DNA from: Amycolatopsis methanolica 239
GTDB lineage: Bacteria > Actinomycetota > Actinomycetes > Mycobacteriales > Pseudonocardiaceae
Reading direction: 5' to 3'
NCBI RefSeq assembly: GCF_000739085.1
Contig: NZ_CP009110.1
Coordinates: forward strand, 6,324,001-6,388,000
Length of the DNA: 64,000 nucleotides
Of this stretch, positions 7,421-16,287 are shown piece after piece (position 1 is the first letter of the stretch; each line of letters begins with the position of its first letter). The notes beneath the pieces were generated by a model, which was not told the DNA's origin, did no database searches, and worked only from the letters and a program-made list of their open reading frames with translations. The position numbers and the translations under genes were made by a program.

Positions 7421-9634
7421 ATGACCGCGGTCGAGAAGCCACCGCATGTCGCCCCGGTGCGGATGCTGCACATCCCCGATGCCGACCTGCTGGCGGAGTT
7501 CGACGCGCCGGACCTGCGCACACTGCGGGCCCGCCTGGCCGCCAGGAACGTCTCGCCGGCGGCGGACACGCTGCGCTGGGCGGGCTGGGCCGCCGGCCGC
7601 CCCGCCGGGGACAAGGTGATCGCCGAGGCGCGGCGGTTGCTGAACGCCCCGGTTGACTTCCTCGACCCGGCGCACGGCCGCTCCGGGCTGTACGGCTTCC
7701 ACTACCTGCACTGGGCCCAACCGCTGACCAGGGCCGCCGCGCTGACCGGGGACGACCGGTACCCGGTCAGGTTCGCCGAAATCACGCTGGACTGGTACGC
7801 CAGCCGGGAGAAGGTGCGCGGTGAGTGGCCTGGCCTGGACGTGGTCTGGTACACCCTCGGCGTCGCCGGCCGCTGCCAGGTCTTCATCGAGGCGCTGCAC
7901 GTGCTCGGCGGGAACCCGGCGCTGCCGGACGAGGCGGTGGCGGCCATGGCGCGCACGCTGCTCGGTGGCGCGCGCTGGCTGGCCGAGGAACACGACGCCT
8001 TCCGCCACGGCAACTGGCAGCTCGCCGGCTGCTCGGTGCTCGCCCAGATCGCCGCGTTCCTGCCGGAGCTGCCGGAAAGTCCACTGTGGAGCGAGATCGC
8101 CATCGCCCGGCTACGTGAGCACCTGGAGCTGGACGTGTACGCCGACGGCGGGCACTACGAGCGGGCTCCCTCCTACCACACGATGTGCCTCGGCGCGCTG
8201 CAGCTGGCCGCGGTGGCCGGCGAGTGCGCGCTGGGCTGGGACCTCGCCGACCATCCCCGCCTGGCGGCCATGCACGACTGGCTGCTGGCGATGACCGCAC
8301 CACCCGGCTGGGTGCCGCCGTTCAATGACTCGCACCTGGTCGCCAGCGGGGAACACCTGCTGCGCGGGCACCATCTGCTCGGCCGGCCGGAGTACAAGGC
8401 GGCGGCGCTGCGCTGGGTGGCCCCGGAGCGGATCGCCGAGGTGCTGTCCTGGCTACCGCCGCGGCCCGGCCGCGGCGACCCGCTCGCCGAGTTCGAAGCC
8501 GCGCCAAGCATGCCGCCGAACGCCGAACCGGCGGCGCACCGCGGGCTGCTGCCGCACAGCAAGTTCGTGGTGCAGCGCAGCGGTTCCAGCGAGGACGCGG
8601 CCTACGCGGCGGTCAACTGCGGGCCGCTGATCGAGCACGAGCTGGAGAGCCACAGTCACCGCACGGTGCTGGACCTGGTGCTCGCCGCGAACGGCGAACC
8701 GCTGCTGTGGGAGGCGGGCGGCCCGGACAGCTACGACGACCCCGGCTACTACGACTGGTATCGCGCCCCGCTGGCACACAGCGGGGTACTGCTGCCCGGC
8801 CACGAACTTGCCGACGAGCACGACGCGGACGTGCTGGTGGCCGCCGCCTTGCCCACCGCCGACATCCTGGTTGCCGAGCACCACGGCTACCCGGCCGGGC
8901 ACCGGCGCACCCTGGTGCTCGTTCGTGGCGAGCGGCCGTACTGGGTGCTCACCGATGCGGTCACCGAGCCGTTCCGGGTGCTGCTACACGGAATCCGCCC
9001 GTGGGTCCCGGTCCCCGGCGGGCACCGCAGCGACGGCGGGCCCGGCCTGCTCGTGCTGCCCGGTCAGCCGGAACGAGCCCGCGCGGTCGACCTCGGCACC
9101 GGCCGGACCACCACGCCGGGACCGGGCGGGGCACGCACCGGCCAGCTGTACGGGCTCGGACTCGACTGCCCGGCCGGGGCGGCCAGCACGGTGCTGGTGC
9201 CGTTGCGGACGCCGACCGAGCCACTGCCCGACGTGTCCGAAGTGGACGGACCGGGCGGGGCGGTGCTGGTGCGCCGTGGACGCTTCGCCGACCTGGTCGG
9301 TCCCAACCATCTCGTCCGCACCACCGACGGCAACCCGGTGGCCGCGGTGTCCTGGGGAGCCCGCGACATCCAGCACGCCGGGCGTGCGCTGCTCGGCGCG
9401 GGCCGGGGGCTGCGGACCGCCGACATCCGCTGGAGCGCGGACGGCGCGGACGCGGAAGTGGAGTGCACCGCGCGCACCGCGCTGCGGCTGGCGGTCGCGC
9501 CGCAGGGAAACCGGCGGGCCGCCGCCGTGCTGGTCAACGACGTCCGGCTGGAGCCTCGGTGCGCCGACGGCGTGGTCAGCCTGGTGCTGCCGGCGGCCGG
9601 CCGGTGGCGAGTTCGGATCGAAAGGAGCGTCTGA
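7421..9634 (+). CDS. Heparinase II/III family polysaccharide lyase-like protein
   Basis: A 737-residue protein with the two-part family architecture: an alpha-toroid with the characteristic start GFHYLHWAQPL (92-102), then a beta-sandwich domain beginning near residue 372. Candidate catalytic residues match the family: Asn198 (GNWQ), Tyr246 and Tyr252 (GHYERAPSYH), and the His pair in ESHSHRTVLDL (His411, His413). These enzymes cleave uronic acid-containing chains by beta-elimination, leaving a 4,5-unsaturated end. No signal peptide is seen, so it probably acts in the cytoplasm on imported oligosaccharides, in line with the adjacent importer. Assignment to a specific polysaccharide lyase family is not possible by eye. 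Confidence 0.85.
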   Translation: MTAVEKPPHVAPVRMLHIPDADLLAEFDAPDLRTLRARLAARNVSPAADTLRWAGWAAGRPAGDKVIAEARRLLNAPVDFLDPAHGRSGLYGFHYLHWAQPLTRAAALTGDDRYPVRFAEITLDWYASREKVRGEWPGLDVVWYTLGVAGRCQVFIEALHVLGGNPALPDEAVAAMARTLLGGARWLAEEHDAFRHGNWQLAGCSVLAQIAAFLPELPESPLWSEIAIARLREHLELDVYADGGHYERAPSYHTMCLGALQLAAVAGECALGWDLADHPRLAAMHDWLLAMTAPPGWVPPFNDSHLVASGEHLLRGHHLLGRPEYKAAALRWVAPERIAEVLSWLPPRPGRGDPLAEFEAAPSMPPNAEPAAHRGLLPHSKFVVQRSGSSEDAAYAAVNCGPLIEHELESHSHRTVLDLVLAANGEPLLWEAGGPDSYDDPGYYDWYRAPLAHSGVLLPGHELADEHDADVLVAAALPTADILVAEHHGYPAGHRRTLVLVRGERPYWVLTDAVTEPFRVLLHGIRPWVPVPGGHRSDGGPGLLVLPGQPERARAVDLGTGRTTTPGPGGARTGQLYGLGLDCPAGAASTVLVPLRTPTEPLPDVSEVDGPGGAVLVRRGRFADLVGPNHLVRTTDGNPVAAVSWGARDIQHAGRALLGAGRGLRTADIRWSADGADAEVECTARTALRLAVAPQGNRRAAAVLVNDVRLEPRCADGVVSLVLPAAGRWRVRIERSV

Positions 9635-9637
9635 CGC

Positions 9638-10858
9638 ATGTCCACCCCGGAAACCACGGCCGCGCCCGTGCGCGTGGCGCCATGGCCGCGCTGGCCGGAG
9701 CACGGCGAGCCGGAACGCCGCCGACTTGCCGAAGTGCTCGACGGCGGGATGTGGAACGGCATCGACGCCCCCGCGGTGACCGCGTTCGAGCGCGAGTTCG
9801 CCGAACGGCTGGCAACCAGGCACGTGATCACCTGCGCCAACGGCACGGTCAGCCTGGAGATCGCGCTGGCGGCGCTGGGCATCGGCGCCGGAGACGAGGT
9901 GATCGTGCCGCCGTACACCTTCCTGGCCACGGCGTCGGCGGTGCTCGGGCTGAACGCGCTGCCGGTGTTCGCCGACATCACCCCGGACACCTACTGCATC
10001 GACCCGGCCGCGGTGGAGGCGGCGATCGGCCCGCGCACCCGCGCGGTGATCGCCGTGCACCTGGCCGGCCACCCCGCGGACCTCGACGCGCTCGGCGAGA
10101 TCTGCACCCGGCACGGCATCGCGCTCATCGAGGACGCCGCGCACGCGCACGGCAGTAGCTGGCGTGACCGGCCGGTCGGCGGGTTCGGCGCGTTCGGCTC
10201 GTGGTCGTTCCAGGGTTCGAAGAACCTCACCAGCGGCGAGGGTGGCGCGCTGTCGGCGAACGACGACGAGCTCGCCGGCATCGCCCGCGAGCTGCGCAAC
10301 TGCGGTCGCGTCGAGGGCGGCGCGTGGTACGACCACCAGCGGTTCGGCGGGAACTGGCGGATCACCGCGTTCCAGGCCGCGCTGCTGTCCGCCGGTCTCG
10401 AACGGCTCCCGGCGCAGTTCGCCCGCCGGGAGGCCTGCGCCGCAAGACTGGACGCCGAACTGTCCGACGTGGACGGAATCAGGCCGCTCGCCCGTGATCC
10501 CCGTGCCACCGGGCACGCCCATCACCTCTACCTGTTCCGGTACTCGCCGTCGGCCTTCGGCGGCCGGTCCGTCGAGGAGTTCTGCGCCGCGCTGCGCCGG
10601 CACGGAATCCCGGCGAGCCGGGGCTACCCGCTGCCGCTCTACCGGCAGCCGGTGTTCGCGCGGCAACGGTTCGACCTGCTGGCCACCGGATGGGACCCCG
10701 GCCACCCACCGACCCGCTACGACCGGATCGACCTGCCGGTGTGCGAGCGGGCCTGCGCGGAGTCGGTCTGGTTGCCGCATCACGTGTTGCTGGCCGAGCC
10801 GGACGAGATGGCCGACGTGGCCACCGCGATACGAACGGTGGCGACCACGTCATCGTGA
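9638..10858 (+). CDS. DegT/DnrJ/EryC1/StrS family PLP-dependent aminotransferase
   Basis: A 406-residue aminotransferase with the fold and motifs of sugar and cyclitol aminotransferases: Asp166 (IEDAAHAHG) for the pyridine nitrogen and Lys195 in SWSFQGSKNLTSGEGG for the internal aldimine. Usual partners are keto-sugars or scyllo-inosose-type cyclitols with glutamine or glutamate as donor. The ATG follows the lyase stop by three bases, and the next gene overlaps its stop as GTGA. In an otherwise catabolic operon it might run toward deamination of an amino sugar, or build an inducer or intermediate; the sequence does not decide. Confidence 0.9.
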   Translation: MSTPETTAAPVRVAPWPRWPEHGEPERRRLAEVLDGGMWNGIDAPAVTAFEREFAERLATRHVITCANGTVSLEIALAALGIGAGDEVIVPPYTFLATASAVLGLNALPVFADITPDTYCIDPAAVEAAIGPRTRAVIAVHLAGHPADLDALGEICTRHGIALIEDAAHAHGSSWRDRPVGGFGAFGSWSFQGSKNLTSGEGGALSANDDELAGIARELRNCGRVEGGAWYDHQRFGGNWRITAFQAALLSAGLERLPAQFARREACAARLDAELSDVDGIRPLARDPRATGHAHHLYLFRYSPSAFGGRSVEEFCAALRRHGIPASRGYPLPLYRQPVFARQRFDLLATGWDPGHPPTRYDRIDLPVCERACAESVWLPHHVLLAEPDEMADVATAIRTVATTSS

Positions 10859-11625
10859 CCGAGTTCGATTCGTCGTTCGATCCCTCCTGCCTTGTCGACG
10901 CCAACGCGATGCTCGGCCCGCTGCCCACCGAGGACGTCGGGCAGGGCACCGCGGCCGAGACGGTCAAGGACATGGACCGGGTGGGCATCGGCTCCGCCGT
11001 GGTCTGCCACTCACACGCCTGGCGGCACGACCCACCCAGCGGAAACCGGCTGCTGGTGCGCGAGATCGCCGACGAGCCACGCCTGCTGCCGTGCTGGGTC
11101 GTGCTCCCGGACACCTGCGGCGAGCTCGGCGGGATCGACCGGTTCCTCGCCGACGCCGAGCGCGCCGGGGTGGCCGCCTTCCGCGCCTATCCCCACGACC
11201 ACGGGTATGCGCTGGCCGGGCCGGATGTCGCGCCGCTGATGGCCGCCATGGCCGAGCGGCGCCGCCCGCTGCTGGTGAACGCCGACCAGGTGCCGCTCGA
11301 CGAGGTCGAGGCGCTGGCCGGAACCCACCCCGAGCTGCCCATCGTGCTGTGCGCCACCGGTTACCGGCTGCTGCGCCGGCTGGCCGGGGTGCTGGCCCGC
11401 ACCGGCAACGTGCACGTCGACCTTTCCTACCTCGGCAGCCATCTCGGGTTGGAGTGGCTGGTCGAGCGGTTCGGCCCGAGCCGCCTGCTCTTCGGCACCG
11501 GCGCCCCGGCGAGGGACCGGGCCGACGCGATCACCCGGCTGCTGTGGTCGGAGCTCGACGACACCGCGACCCGCCGGATCGGCGGCACCAACCTGCTCAC
11601 GCTGCTCGGGAAGGAGCCGGCATGA
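10855..11625 (+). CDS. Amidohydrolase-like TIM-barrel protein with degenerate metal site
   Basis: A 256-residue protein; the GTG start overlaps the aminotransferase stop as GTGA, which shortens a longer open frame. The layout follows the amidohydrolase-2 family, but the strand-1 HxH metal motif reads DANAM (Asn17 and Met19 replace both histidines) and the strand-8 Asp region reads GTGAPARD instead of GSDxP. A metal-dependent hydrolase reaction is therefore doubtful. It is coupled by a 4-bp overlap to a second amidohydrolase that keeps the ligands, so it may be a non-catalytic partner or have a changed mechanism (inference). Confidence 0.75.
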   Translation: MTEFDSSFDPSCLVDANAMLGPLPTEDVGQGTAAETVKDMDRVGIGSAVVCHSHAWRHDPPSGNRLLVREIADEPRLLPCWVVLPDTCGELGGIDRFLADAERAGVAAFRAYPHDHGYALAGPDVAPLMAAMAERRRPLLVNADQVPLDEVEALAGTHPELPIVLCATGYRLLRRLAGVLARTGNVHVDLSYLGSHLGLEWLVERFGPSRLLFGTGAPARDRADAITRLLWSELDDTATRRIGGTNLLTLLGKEPA

Positions 11626-12425
11626 CCACCGACCCGCTGGTCTCGGCAGTGCACGCCAGGACCCCGCTGTCCGGAGTGGACGTGATCGACGCGCACGCCC
11701 ACCTCGGCCCGTACAGCCTCTTCTTCACCCCGGACCCGAGCGCCGACGCGATGGTGCGGGTGATGGACCGCTGCGGCGTTCGCCGCACGATCCTGTCCGC
11801 CACCATGGCCATCGAGCTGGACGCCAGGCGGGGCAACGAGCAAACCGCCGAGGCGACCGAACGCCACCCGGGCCGGCTCTGCGGCTACGTGGTGGTCAAC
11901 CCGCACCAGGACCCGGCGGCCGAGTTGTCGCGCTGGGCCACGCATCCGGGCATGGTCGGGCTCAAGCTGCACCCGAGCCTGCACCACTACCCGGTGACCG
12001 GCCCCCGCTACGCCGACGCCTGGGCCTACGCCGAGGAAACCGGGCGCCCGGTGCTCGTGCACACCTGGACGGGGTCCGATGTGGACGATCCGGAGCAGGT
12101 GGCCGAGGTGGCGCGGCGATACCCGAAGGCCAAGGTGCTGCTGGGACACAGCGGTGCCCGCCCGGACGGCTTCGCGCGCGCGATCGAGCTCGCCGCCACG
12201 CACCCGAACCTCTACCTGGAGATCTGCGGCTCGCATTTCACCGGGCGGTGGCTGACCAGGATGGTCGCCGCGCTCGGCGCGCACCGCGTGATCTATGGAT
12301 CCGACTTCCCGTTCATCGACCTGCGTTACTCGATCGGTCGGGTGGTGTTCGCCGAACTGGACCTGGCCGACCGGGCCACCGTGCTCGGTGGCGCCATTCG
12401 CACGCTGTTGGAGGAGAAATCATGA
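11622..12425 (+). CDS. Amidohydrolase-2 family metal-dependent hydrolase
   Basis: A 267-residue TIM-barrel hydrolase starting at an ATG that overlaps the previous stop as ATGA. Metal and catalytic residues are intact: IDAHAHLG (His25, His27), LVHTWTG (His147), LLGHSG (His176) and IYGSDFP (Asp228). The family includes sugar lactonases such as fuconolactonase, and decarboxylases such as 2-amino-3-carboxymuconate-6-semialdehyde decarboxylase. Beside two sugar dehydrogenases and an FAH-family hydrolase, opening of an aldonolactone is the most economical role (inference). It pairs with the degenerate paralogue just upstream. Confidence 0.86.
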   Translation: MTTDPLVSAVHARTPLSGVDVIDAHAHLGPYSLFFTPDPSADAMVRVMDRCGVRRTILSATMAIELDARRGNEQTAEATERHPGRLCGYVVVNPHQDPAAELSRWATHPGMVGLKLHPSLHHYPVTGPRYADAWAYAEETGRPVLVHTWTGSDVDDPEQVAEVARRYPKAKVLLGHSGARPDGFARAIELAATHPNLYLEICGSHFTGRWLTRMVAALGAHRVIYGSDFPFIDLRYSIGRVVFAELDLADRATVLGGAIRTLLEEKS

Positions 12426-13315
12426 GACTGGCCAGTATCCGTACCGAGGCGGGGCCGGCGCTCGGCGTCGGCTCCCGTGCCGGCGACACGGTCGTGCGGG
12501 TGGACGTCATCGACCCGGACGCGCCGACGGACATCCTCGAACTGCTCGCGCTACCGCCGGACCGGCTGCGCCGGCTCAGCGATCGGGCGGACGAGCTCGC
12601 CGGGCGCGGCGGGCCAGGGGTGCTCTCGGTGGACGAGGCCCCGCTCAGCCCGCCGGTGCCACGACCGTCCAAAGTGGTCTGCCTTGCGCTGAACTACCGT
12701 GCGCACGCCGAGGAGGGCGGCTTCACCCCGCCGGAACGTCCGGTGCTGTTCCTCAAGGGCCCCCACACGCTGACCGGGCACGGCGCGGACATCGTGGTGC
12801 CCCCGCTCAGCCGCAGGATCGACCACGAGGGCGAGCTGGCCGTGGTGATCGGCCGCCGCTGCAAAGACTTCGACGGCGAGGACTGGCAGGGTGCCGTCGC
12901 CGGCTACACGATGATGAACGACCTGACCGCGCGCGACCTTCAGCTGGCCGACATCGCCGCACAGCACCCGTGGGACCTCAGCAAGAACTTCGACGGGTTC
13001 GGCCCGGTCGGCCCGTGGCTGGTCACCCCGGACGAGGTGCCCGATCCGCAGGCGCTGGACCTGGAAGTGCGGGTGGACGGCCTGCTCCGGCAGCGCGGCA
13101 GCACCGCGCAGATGATCTTCGGCGTGCGCGAGCTGCTGGTCAGGCTGTCCGCGGTGATGACCCTGGAAGCGGGCGACCTGATCGCCACCGGCACCCCGGA
13201 CGGCATCGGCGAGGTACCGGACGGCTCGGTGGTCGAAGTCCGCATCGGTGATCTCGGCGTGCTGCGCAACCGCGTGACGCACACCCCCATCCTGGAAAGG
13301 AAGCAGAACCAGTGA
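12422..13315 (+). CDS. Fumarylacetoacetate hydrolase (FAH) family protein
   Basis: A 297-residue protein; the ATG at 12422 overlaps the previous stop. The N-terminal 75 residues form the small FAH-associated domain, followed by the FAH core: LNYRAHAEEGG (90-100), metal ligands in DHEGELAVVIG (Glu136, Glu138) and MMNDLTARD (Asp167), then KNFDGFGPVGPWL and the TGTPDGIG loop near the end. Family members cleave C-C bonds of acylpyruvates or hydrate 2-keto-4-enoates; one known role is hydrolysis of 2,4-diketo-3-deoxy sugar acids in L-fucose and L-rhamnose breakdown. That role suits this operon but is inferred. Confidence 0.9.
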   Translation: MRLASIRTEAGPALGVGSRAGDTVVRVDVIDPDAPTDILELLALPPDRLRRLSDRADELAGRGGPGVLSVDEAPLSPPVPRPSKVVCLALNYRAHAEEGGFTPPERPVLFLKGPHTLTGHGADIVVPPLSRRIDHEGELAVVIGRRCKDFDGEDWQGAVAGYTMMNDLTARDLQLADIAAQHPWDLSKNFDGFGPVGPWLVTPDEVPDPQALDLEVRVDGLLRQRGSTAQMIFGVRELLVRLSAVMTLEAGDLIATGTPDGIGEVPDGSVVEVRIGDLGVLRNRVTHTPILERKQNQ

Positions 13316-14580
13316 ACCAGCTCGCGATGCACGGCGGCACTCCCGTGCGCAGCACCCCGTTCCTCTCCGCCATGGACCCGGCGGGCCGCACCCTCGGCGA
13401 GGCAGAGGCGGCCGCGCTCGCGGAGGTGATCGCCTCCGGGCGGCTCGGCGCGACCGGCGGCACCCAGGTGCCCGCGTTCGAGCGGGAGTTCGCCGACTAC
13501 TACGCGGTGCCGCACGCGGTGGCCTGCACCTCCGGCACCGCCGCACTGCACCTGGCGGTCGGCGCGCTCGACCCGGCGCCGGGCGACGAGATCATCACCA
13601 CCCCGATCACCGACTTCGGCACGGTGATCCCGATCCTGGCGCACAACGCCGTCCCGGTCTTCGCCGACGTCGACCCGCGCACCGGCCTGCTCGACCCGGC
13701 CGCGGTGGCGGCGCTGGTGACCGAGCGCACCAAGGCGATCATCGCGGTGCACCTCGCCGGTGCGCCGGCGCCGATCGCGGAGCTGGCCGAGATCGCGCGC
13801 AAGCACGACCTGATGCTCATCGAGGACTGCGCGCAGGCCTACCTCACCGAGTTGCCGGACGGGCGGCTCGCCGGAACCGCCGGCCACGTCGGCTGCTTCA
13901 GCCTCCAGCAGTACAAGCACATCACCTGCGGGGACGGCGGCATGGCGATCACCTCCGACCAGGAACTGGCGACCAGGATGCGGCTGTTCGCGGACAAGGG
14001 CTGGCCACGGCACACCGGCGAGCGCACCCACCTCTCGCTCGGCATGAACTACCGGATGACCGAGCTGCAGGCGGCGGTCGCCAGGGTGCAGCTCGGCAAG
14101 CTCGCCGGCGTGGTGGCCAGCAGGCGGGAGAACGCGAGGCGGCTCGCGGACGCGCTGACCGGGCTGCCCGGCGTGCACCCGCCGACCGGGATCGACCGGC
14201 ACGCGGTGTGGCTGTTCCCGGTGGTGCTCGACCCGGCCATCGCCGGCGGTACGAACGCGGAATGGGCGGGCGCGCTGGAAGCGGAAGGGATCCCGGTCTC
14301 GGCCGGGTACCTGAGCCGGCCGGTGTACGGCTACCCGGTGCTGGCCGAGCGGAACCTCTACGGCGGCTCGGGTTTCCCGCTCACCAGCCCGCCGGCGAGC
14401 CGCGACCGGCACTACCCCGATGGCCTGTGCCCGAACGCCGAGGAGCTGATCCGGCGCACCCTGCTGGTGGTGCACTGGAACGAGGCGTACACCGAATCGG
14501 ACGTGGACGACATCGCAGCGGCCTTCCGCAAGGTGCATGCGGCGCTCACGGCGACCGTGGGGACACCGTCTGGTGTGTAA
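13312..14580 (+). CDS. DegT/DnrJ/EryC1/StrS family PLP-dependent aminotransferase (second copy)
   Basis: A 422-residue sugar aminotransferase; the GTG start overlaps the FAH-gene stop as GTGA. PLP residues are Asp172 (IEDCAQAY) and Lys202 in FSLQQYKHITCGDGG. It is clearly diverged from the other aminotransferase in this operon: the N-terminus (LAMHGGTPVRS) and the QQYKH lysine context are typical of the AHBA-synthase/inosose-aminotransferase branch. It is the last gene of the coupled series, followed by a 102-bp gap. Two different DegT enzymes in one catabolic-looking operon suggest that nitrogen is moved between two sugar or cyclitol intermediates (inference). Confidence 0.9.
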   Translation: MNQLAMHGGTPVRSTPFLSAMDPAGRTLGEAEAAALAEVIASGRLGATGGTQVPAFEREFADYYAVPHAVACTSGTAALHLAVGALDPAPGDEIITTPITDFGTVIPILAHNAVPVFADVDPRTGLLDPAAVAALVTERTKAIIAVHLAGAPAPIAELAEIARKHDLMLIEDCAQAYLTELPDGRLAGTAGHVGCFSLQQYKHITCGDGGMAITSDQELATRMRLFADKGWPRHTGERTHLSLGMNYRMTELQAAVARVQLGKLAGVVASRRENARRLADALTGLPGVHPPTGIDRHAVWLFPVVLDPAIAGGTNAEWAGALEAEGIPVSAGYLSRPVYGYPVLAERNLYGGSGFPLTSPPASRDRHYPDGLCPNAEELIRRTLLVVHWNEAYTESDVDDIAAAFRKVHAALTATVGTPSGV

Positions 14581-14682
14581 GATCGCGTGCCGGGGCACGC
14601 GCAGGCCAGGCCGGGCGGATCGCGCACGTCCCGCCCGTAAGCCGGCGATGCCCGGACGGCCAGCCGAGTCGGGGAGTGCAGG

Positions 14683-16008
14683 GTGACACAGTCACGCGAG
14701 GCACCGATCCCGCACCAACCGGTGATCGGGGTCGCCGGGCCGTCCGATCTGGTGGCACAGATCATCGAGCTCGGCGCCGGCCTGGCCGGCGATCAGGCCG
14801 ACTGGCGGCTGGTCGGCATCGCCTACCACGACGAGGGCGAGGTGGCCAAGGAGCTGGCCAGGGTGCAGTCCGGCCTGGACGCCTGCCTGTTCGCCGGCCC
14901 GCTCCCGTACGACCTGGCGCATGCGGCCGGCGGGCTCGCGGTGCCGGCCACCTATATCCCGCTGTCCGGCTCGGCACTGTACGGCGCGCTGCTGCGGGCG
15001 GTACTCGAGCAACACGCCGACATCCGGCGGGTGAGCATCGACTCGGTGCCCCGTAACGAGATCCACGAGGCCTACGCGGACCTGCACATCCCGGTTACCG
15101 ACGTGCGCGTGGTGGAGTACCGCGACCCGGAGTCGCCGGCCGAGTTCTTCGAGTTCCACCGTGACGCCTACCGGCGTGGAGCCACCGAGCTCGCGCTGAC
15201 CAGCGTGCGCTCGGTGGCCCAGCGGCTGGCCGATGCGGAGGTGCCGGTGTTGCTGATGCGGCCGACCACGGCGACCATCCGTTCCGCGCTGCGCACGACC
15301 GCGTTGCTGGGCATCGGCAGCAGGCTGGAGGACTCGCAGATCGCGATCGGCATCGTCGAACTGCCGTCCGGGCCGACCGGGGAGTACGGCCGCGACCAGC
15401 TTCGCCTTGCGGTGCACCACATCCTGCTCGATGAGGCGCGGCGGATGGACGCCACCGTGCTGTCCCGCGACGAACGCAGCTACTACATCGTGGCCACCTT
15501 CGGCTCGCTGACCGCGGCCACCGACGACCTGAGCGCGCCACCGTTCGTGGAACGGATCCGCCAGGAGGTCGGCCTGGACGTCGAGCTCGGTATCGGCCTC
15601 GGCCTGACCGCGAGGGCCGCCGAGGCCAACGCCAGAACCGCGCTGGCAAGGGCGAGCACCGCGGCCGGGGAAAGCAGTTATGTGGTCGGCGCGGACGGCA
15701 CGGTGCTGACCGCGCCCATACGGCAGAGCGCCCGCCAGCTCAGCCACGACGACGCGCACAGCAAGGCACGCACCACGCTGGACCGGCTCGCCAGGGCCTT
15801 GGGCTCCGGCGCCGAAGTGCCGACCGATCGCCTTGTCGTCGACGCCAGCGCGGTCGCCGAGCTGCTGGACATCACCCCGCGTGCGGCCCGCCGGGTACTG
15901 CACACCCTGACCGAGACGGGGCTCGCCTGGCAGATGCCCCCGCTGCGGTCGGCCGGCCCCGGCAGGCCGAGGCAGCTCTACCGGCTGCTGCCGGAGAAGC
16001 TTTCCTGA
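14683..16008 (+). CDS. Probable transcriptional regulator: sensor region, GGDEF-like domain, C-terminal winged helix
   Basis: A 441-residue protein starting at GTG 14683 after GGGGAGTGCAGG. Residues 15-190 look like a periplasmic-binding or PrpR-type sensor fold (VIGVAGPSDLVAQIIELG, DIRRVSIDSVPRNEIHEAY). Residues 210-345 resemble a GGDEF/GTP cyclohydrolase III-like palm domain (ELGIGLGLTARAAEANARTAL) without the GGDEF catalytic loop. The C-terminal 70 residues form a helix-turn-helix (VAELLDITPRAARRVLHTL). It lies next to the sugar island on the same strand but in its own unit, so it is the best candidate for its regulator. The family name is uncertain; the architecture is read from motifs. 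Confidence 0.7.
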   Translation: MTQSREAPIPHQPVIGVAGPSDLVAQIIELGAGLAGDQADWRLVGIAYHDEGEVAKELARVQSGLDACLFAGPLPYDLAHAAGGLAVPATYIPLSGSALYGALLRAVLEQHADIRRVSIDSVPRNEIHEAYADLHIPVTDVRVVEYRDPESPAEFFEFHRDAYRRGATELALTSVRSVAQRLADAEVPVLLMRPTTATIRSALRTTALLGIGSRLEDSQIAIGIVELPSGPTGEYGRDQLRLAVHHILLDEARRMDATVLSRDERSYYIVATFGSLTAATDDLSAPPFVERIRQEVGLDVELGIGLGLTARAAEANARTALARASTAAGESSYVVGADGTVLTAPIRQSARQLSHDDAHSKARTTLDRLARALGSGAEVPTDRLVVDASAVAELLDITPRAARRVLHTLTETGLAWQMPPLRSAGPGRPRQLYRLLPEKLS

Positions 16009-16210
16009 CCGGAGCCGTGGCGGCGGTGCCGCGCTGACCGGAGCCATGGTCAGCCGTACACGGTCTCCGGCGCGGCGGTCCGCCGCGCCCCGCGCTGGCC
16101 GCACCGACCCGCGCCACCGCACGTCCGCCCCCGGCGGTCCGGGGCCCACGGTCTCGGCGAAACCCGGGGTCGTGCTGCGGTGCGCCGGCGGGTACCCCAG
16201 GATCTCGGTA

Positions 16211-16262
16211 TGACCGGGCAGCCATCCGCGCGGCACGCCTCCGTCGGATGGCTGCCCGGTCA
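16211..16262. terminator. Perfect 18-bp inverted repeat, probable bidirectional terminator
   Basis: The arms 16211-16228 and 16245-16262 are perfectly complementary (TGACCGGGCAGCCATCCG) around a 16-base loop. It lies 200 bp after the regulator gene and before the crtU remnant. No T-run follows, as is common in actinomycetes. It may instead mark the end of a mobile segment. The 200 bp before it (16009-16210) shows no gene or motif. Confidence 0.55.
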
Positions 16263-16287
16263 CCTCGGGCGCCACCGGGACGCGGAG

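Noticed and set aside
14612-14637. Hairpin CGGGCGG/CCGCCCG after the second aminotransferase gene as a terminator
   Set aside because: The stem is only 7 bp with a 12-base loop and no T-run; too weak to list as a feature.
1-16008. Aminocyclitol or sugar antibiotic biosynthesis cluster, suggested by two DegT aminotransferases
   Set aside because: No glycosyltransferase, cyclase, resistance or carrier gene is present, while importer, lyase, GH20 and FAH genes point to uptake and breakdown.
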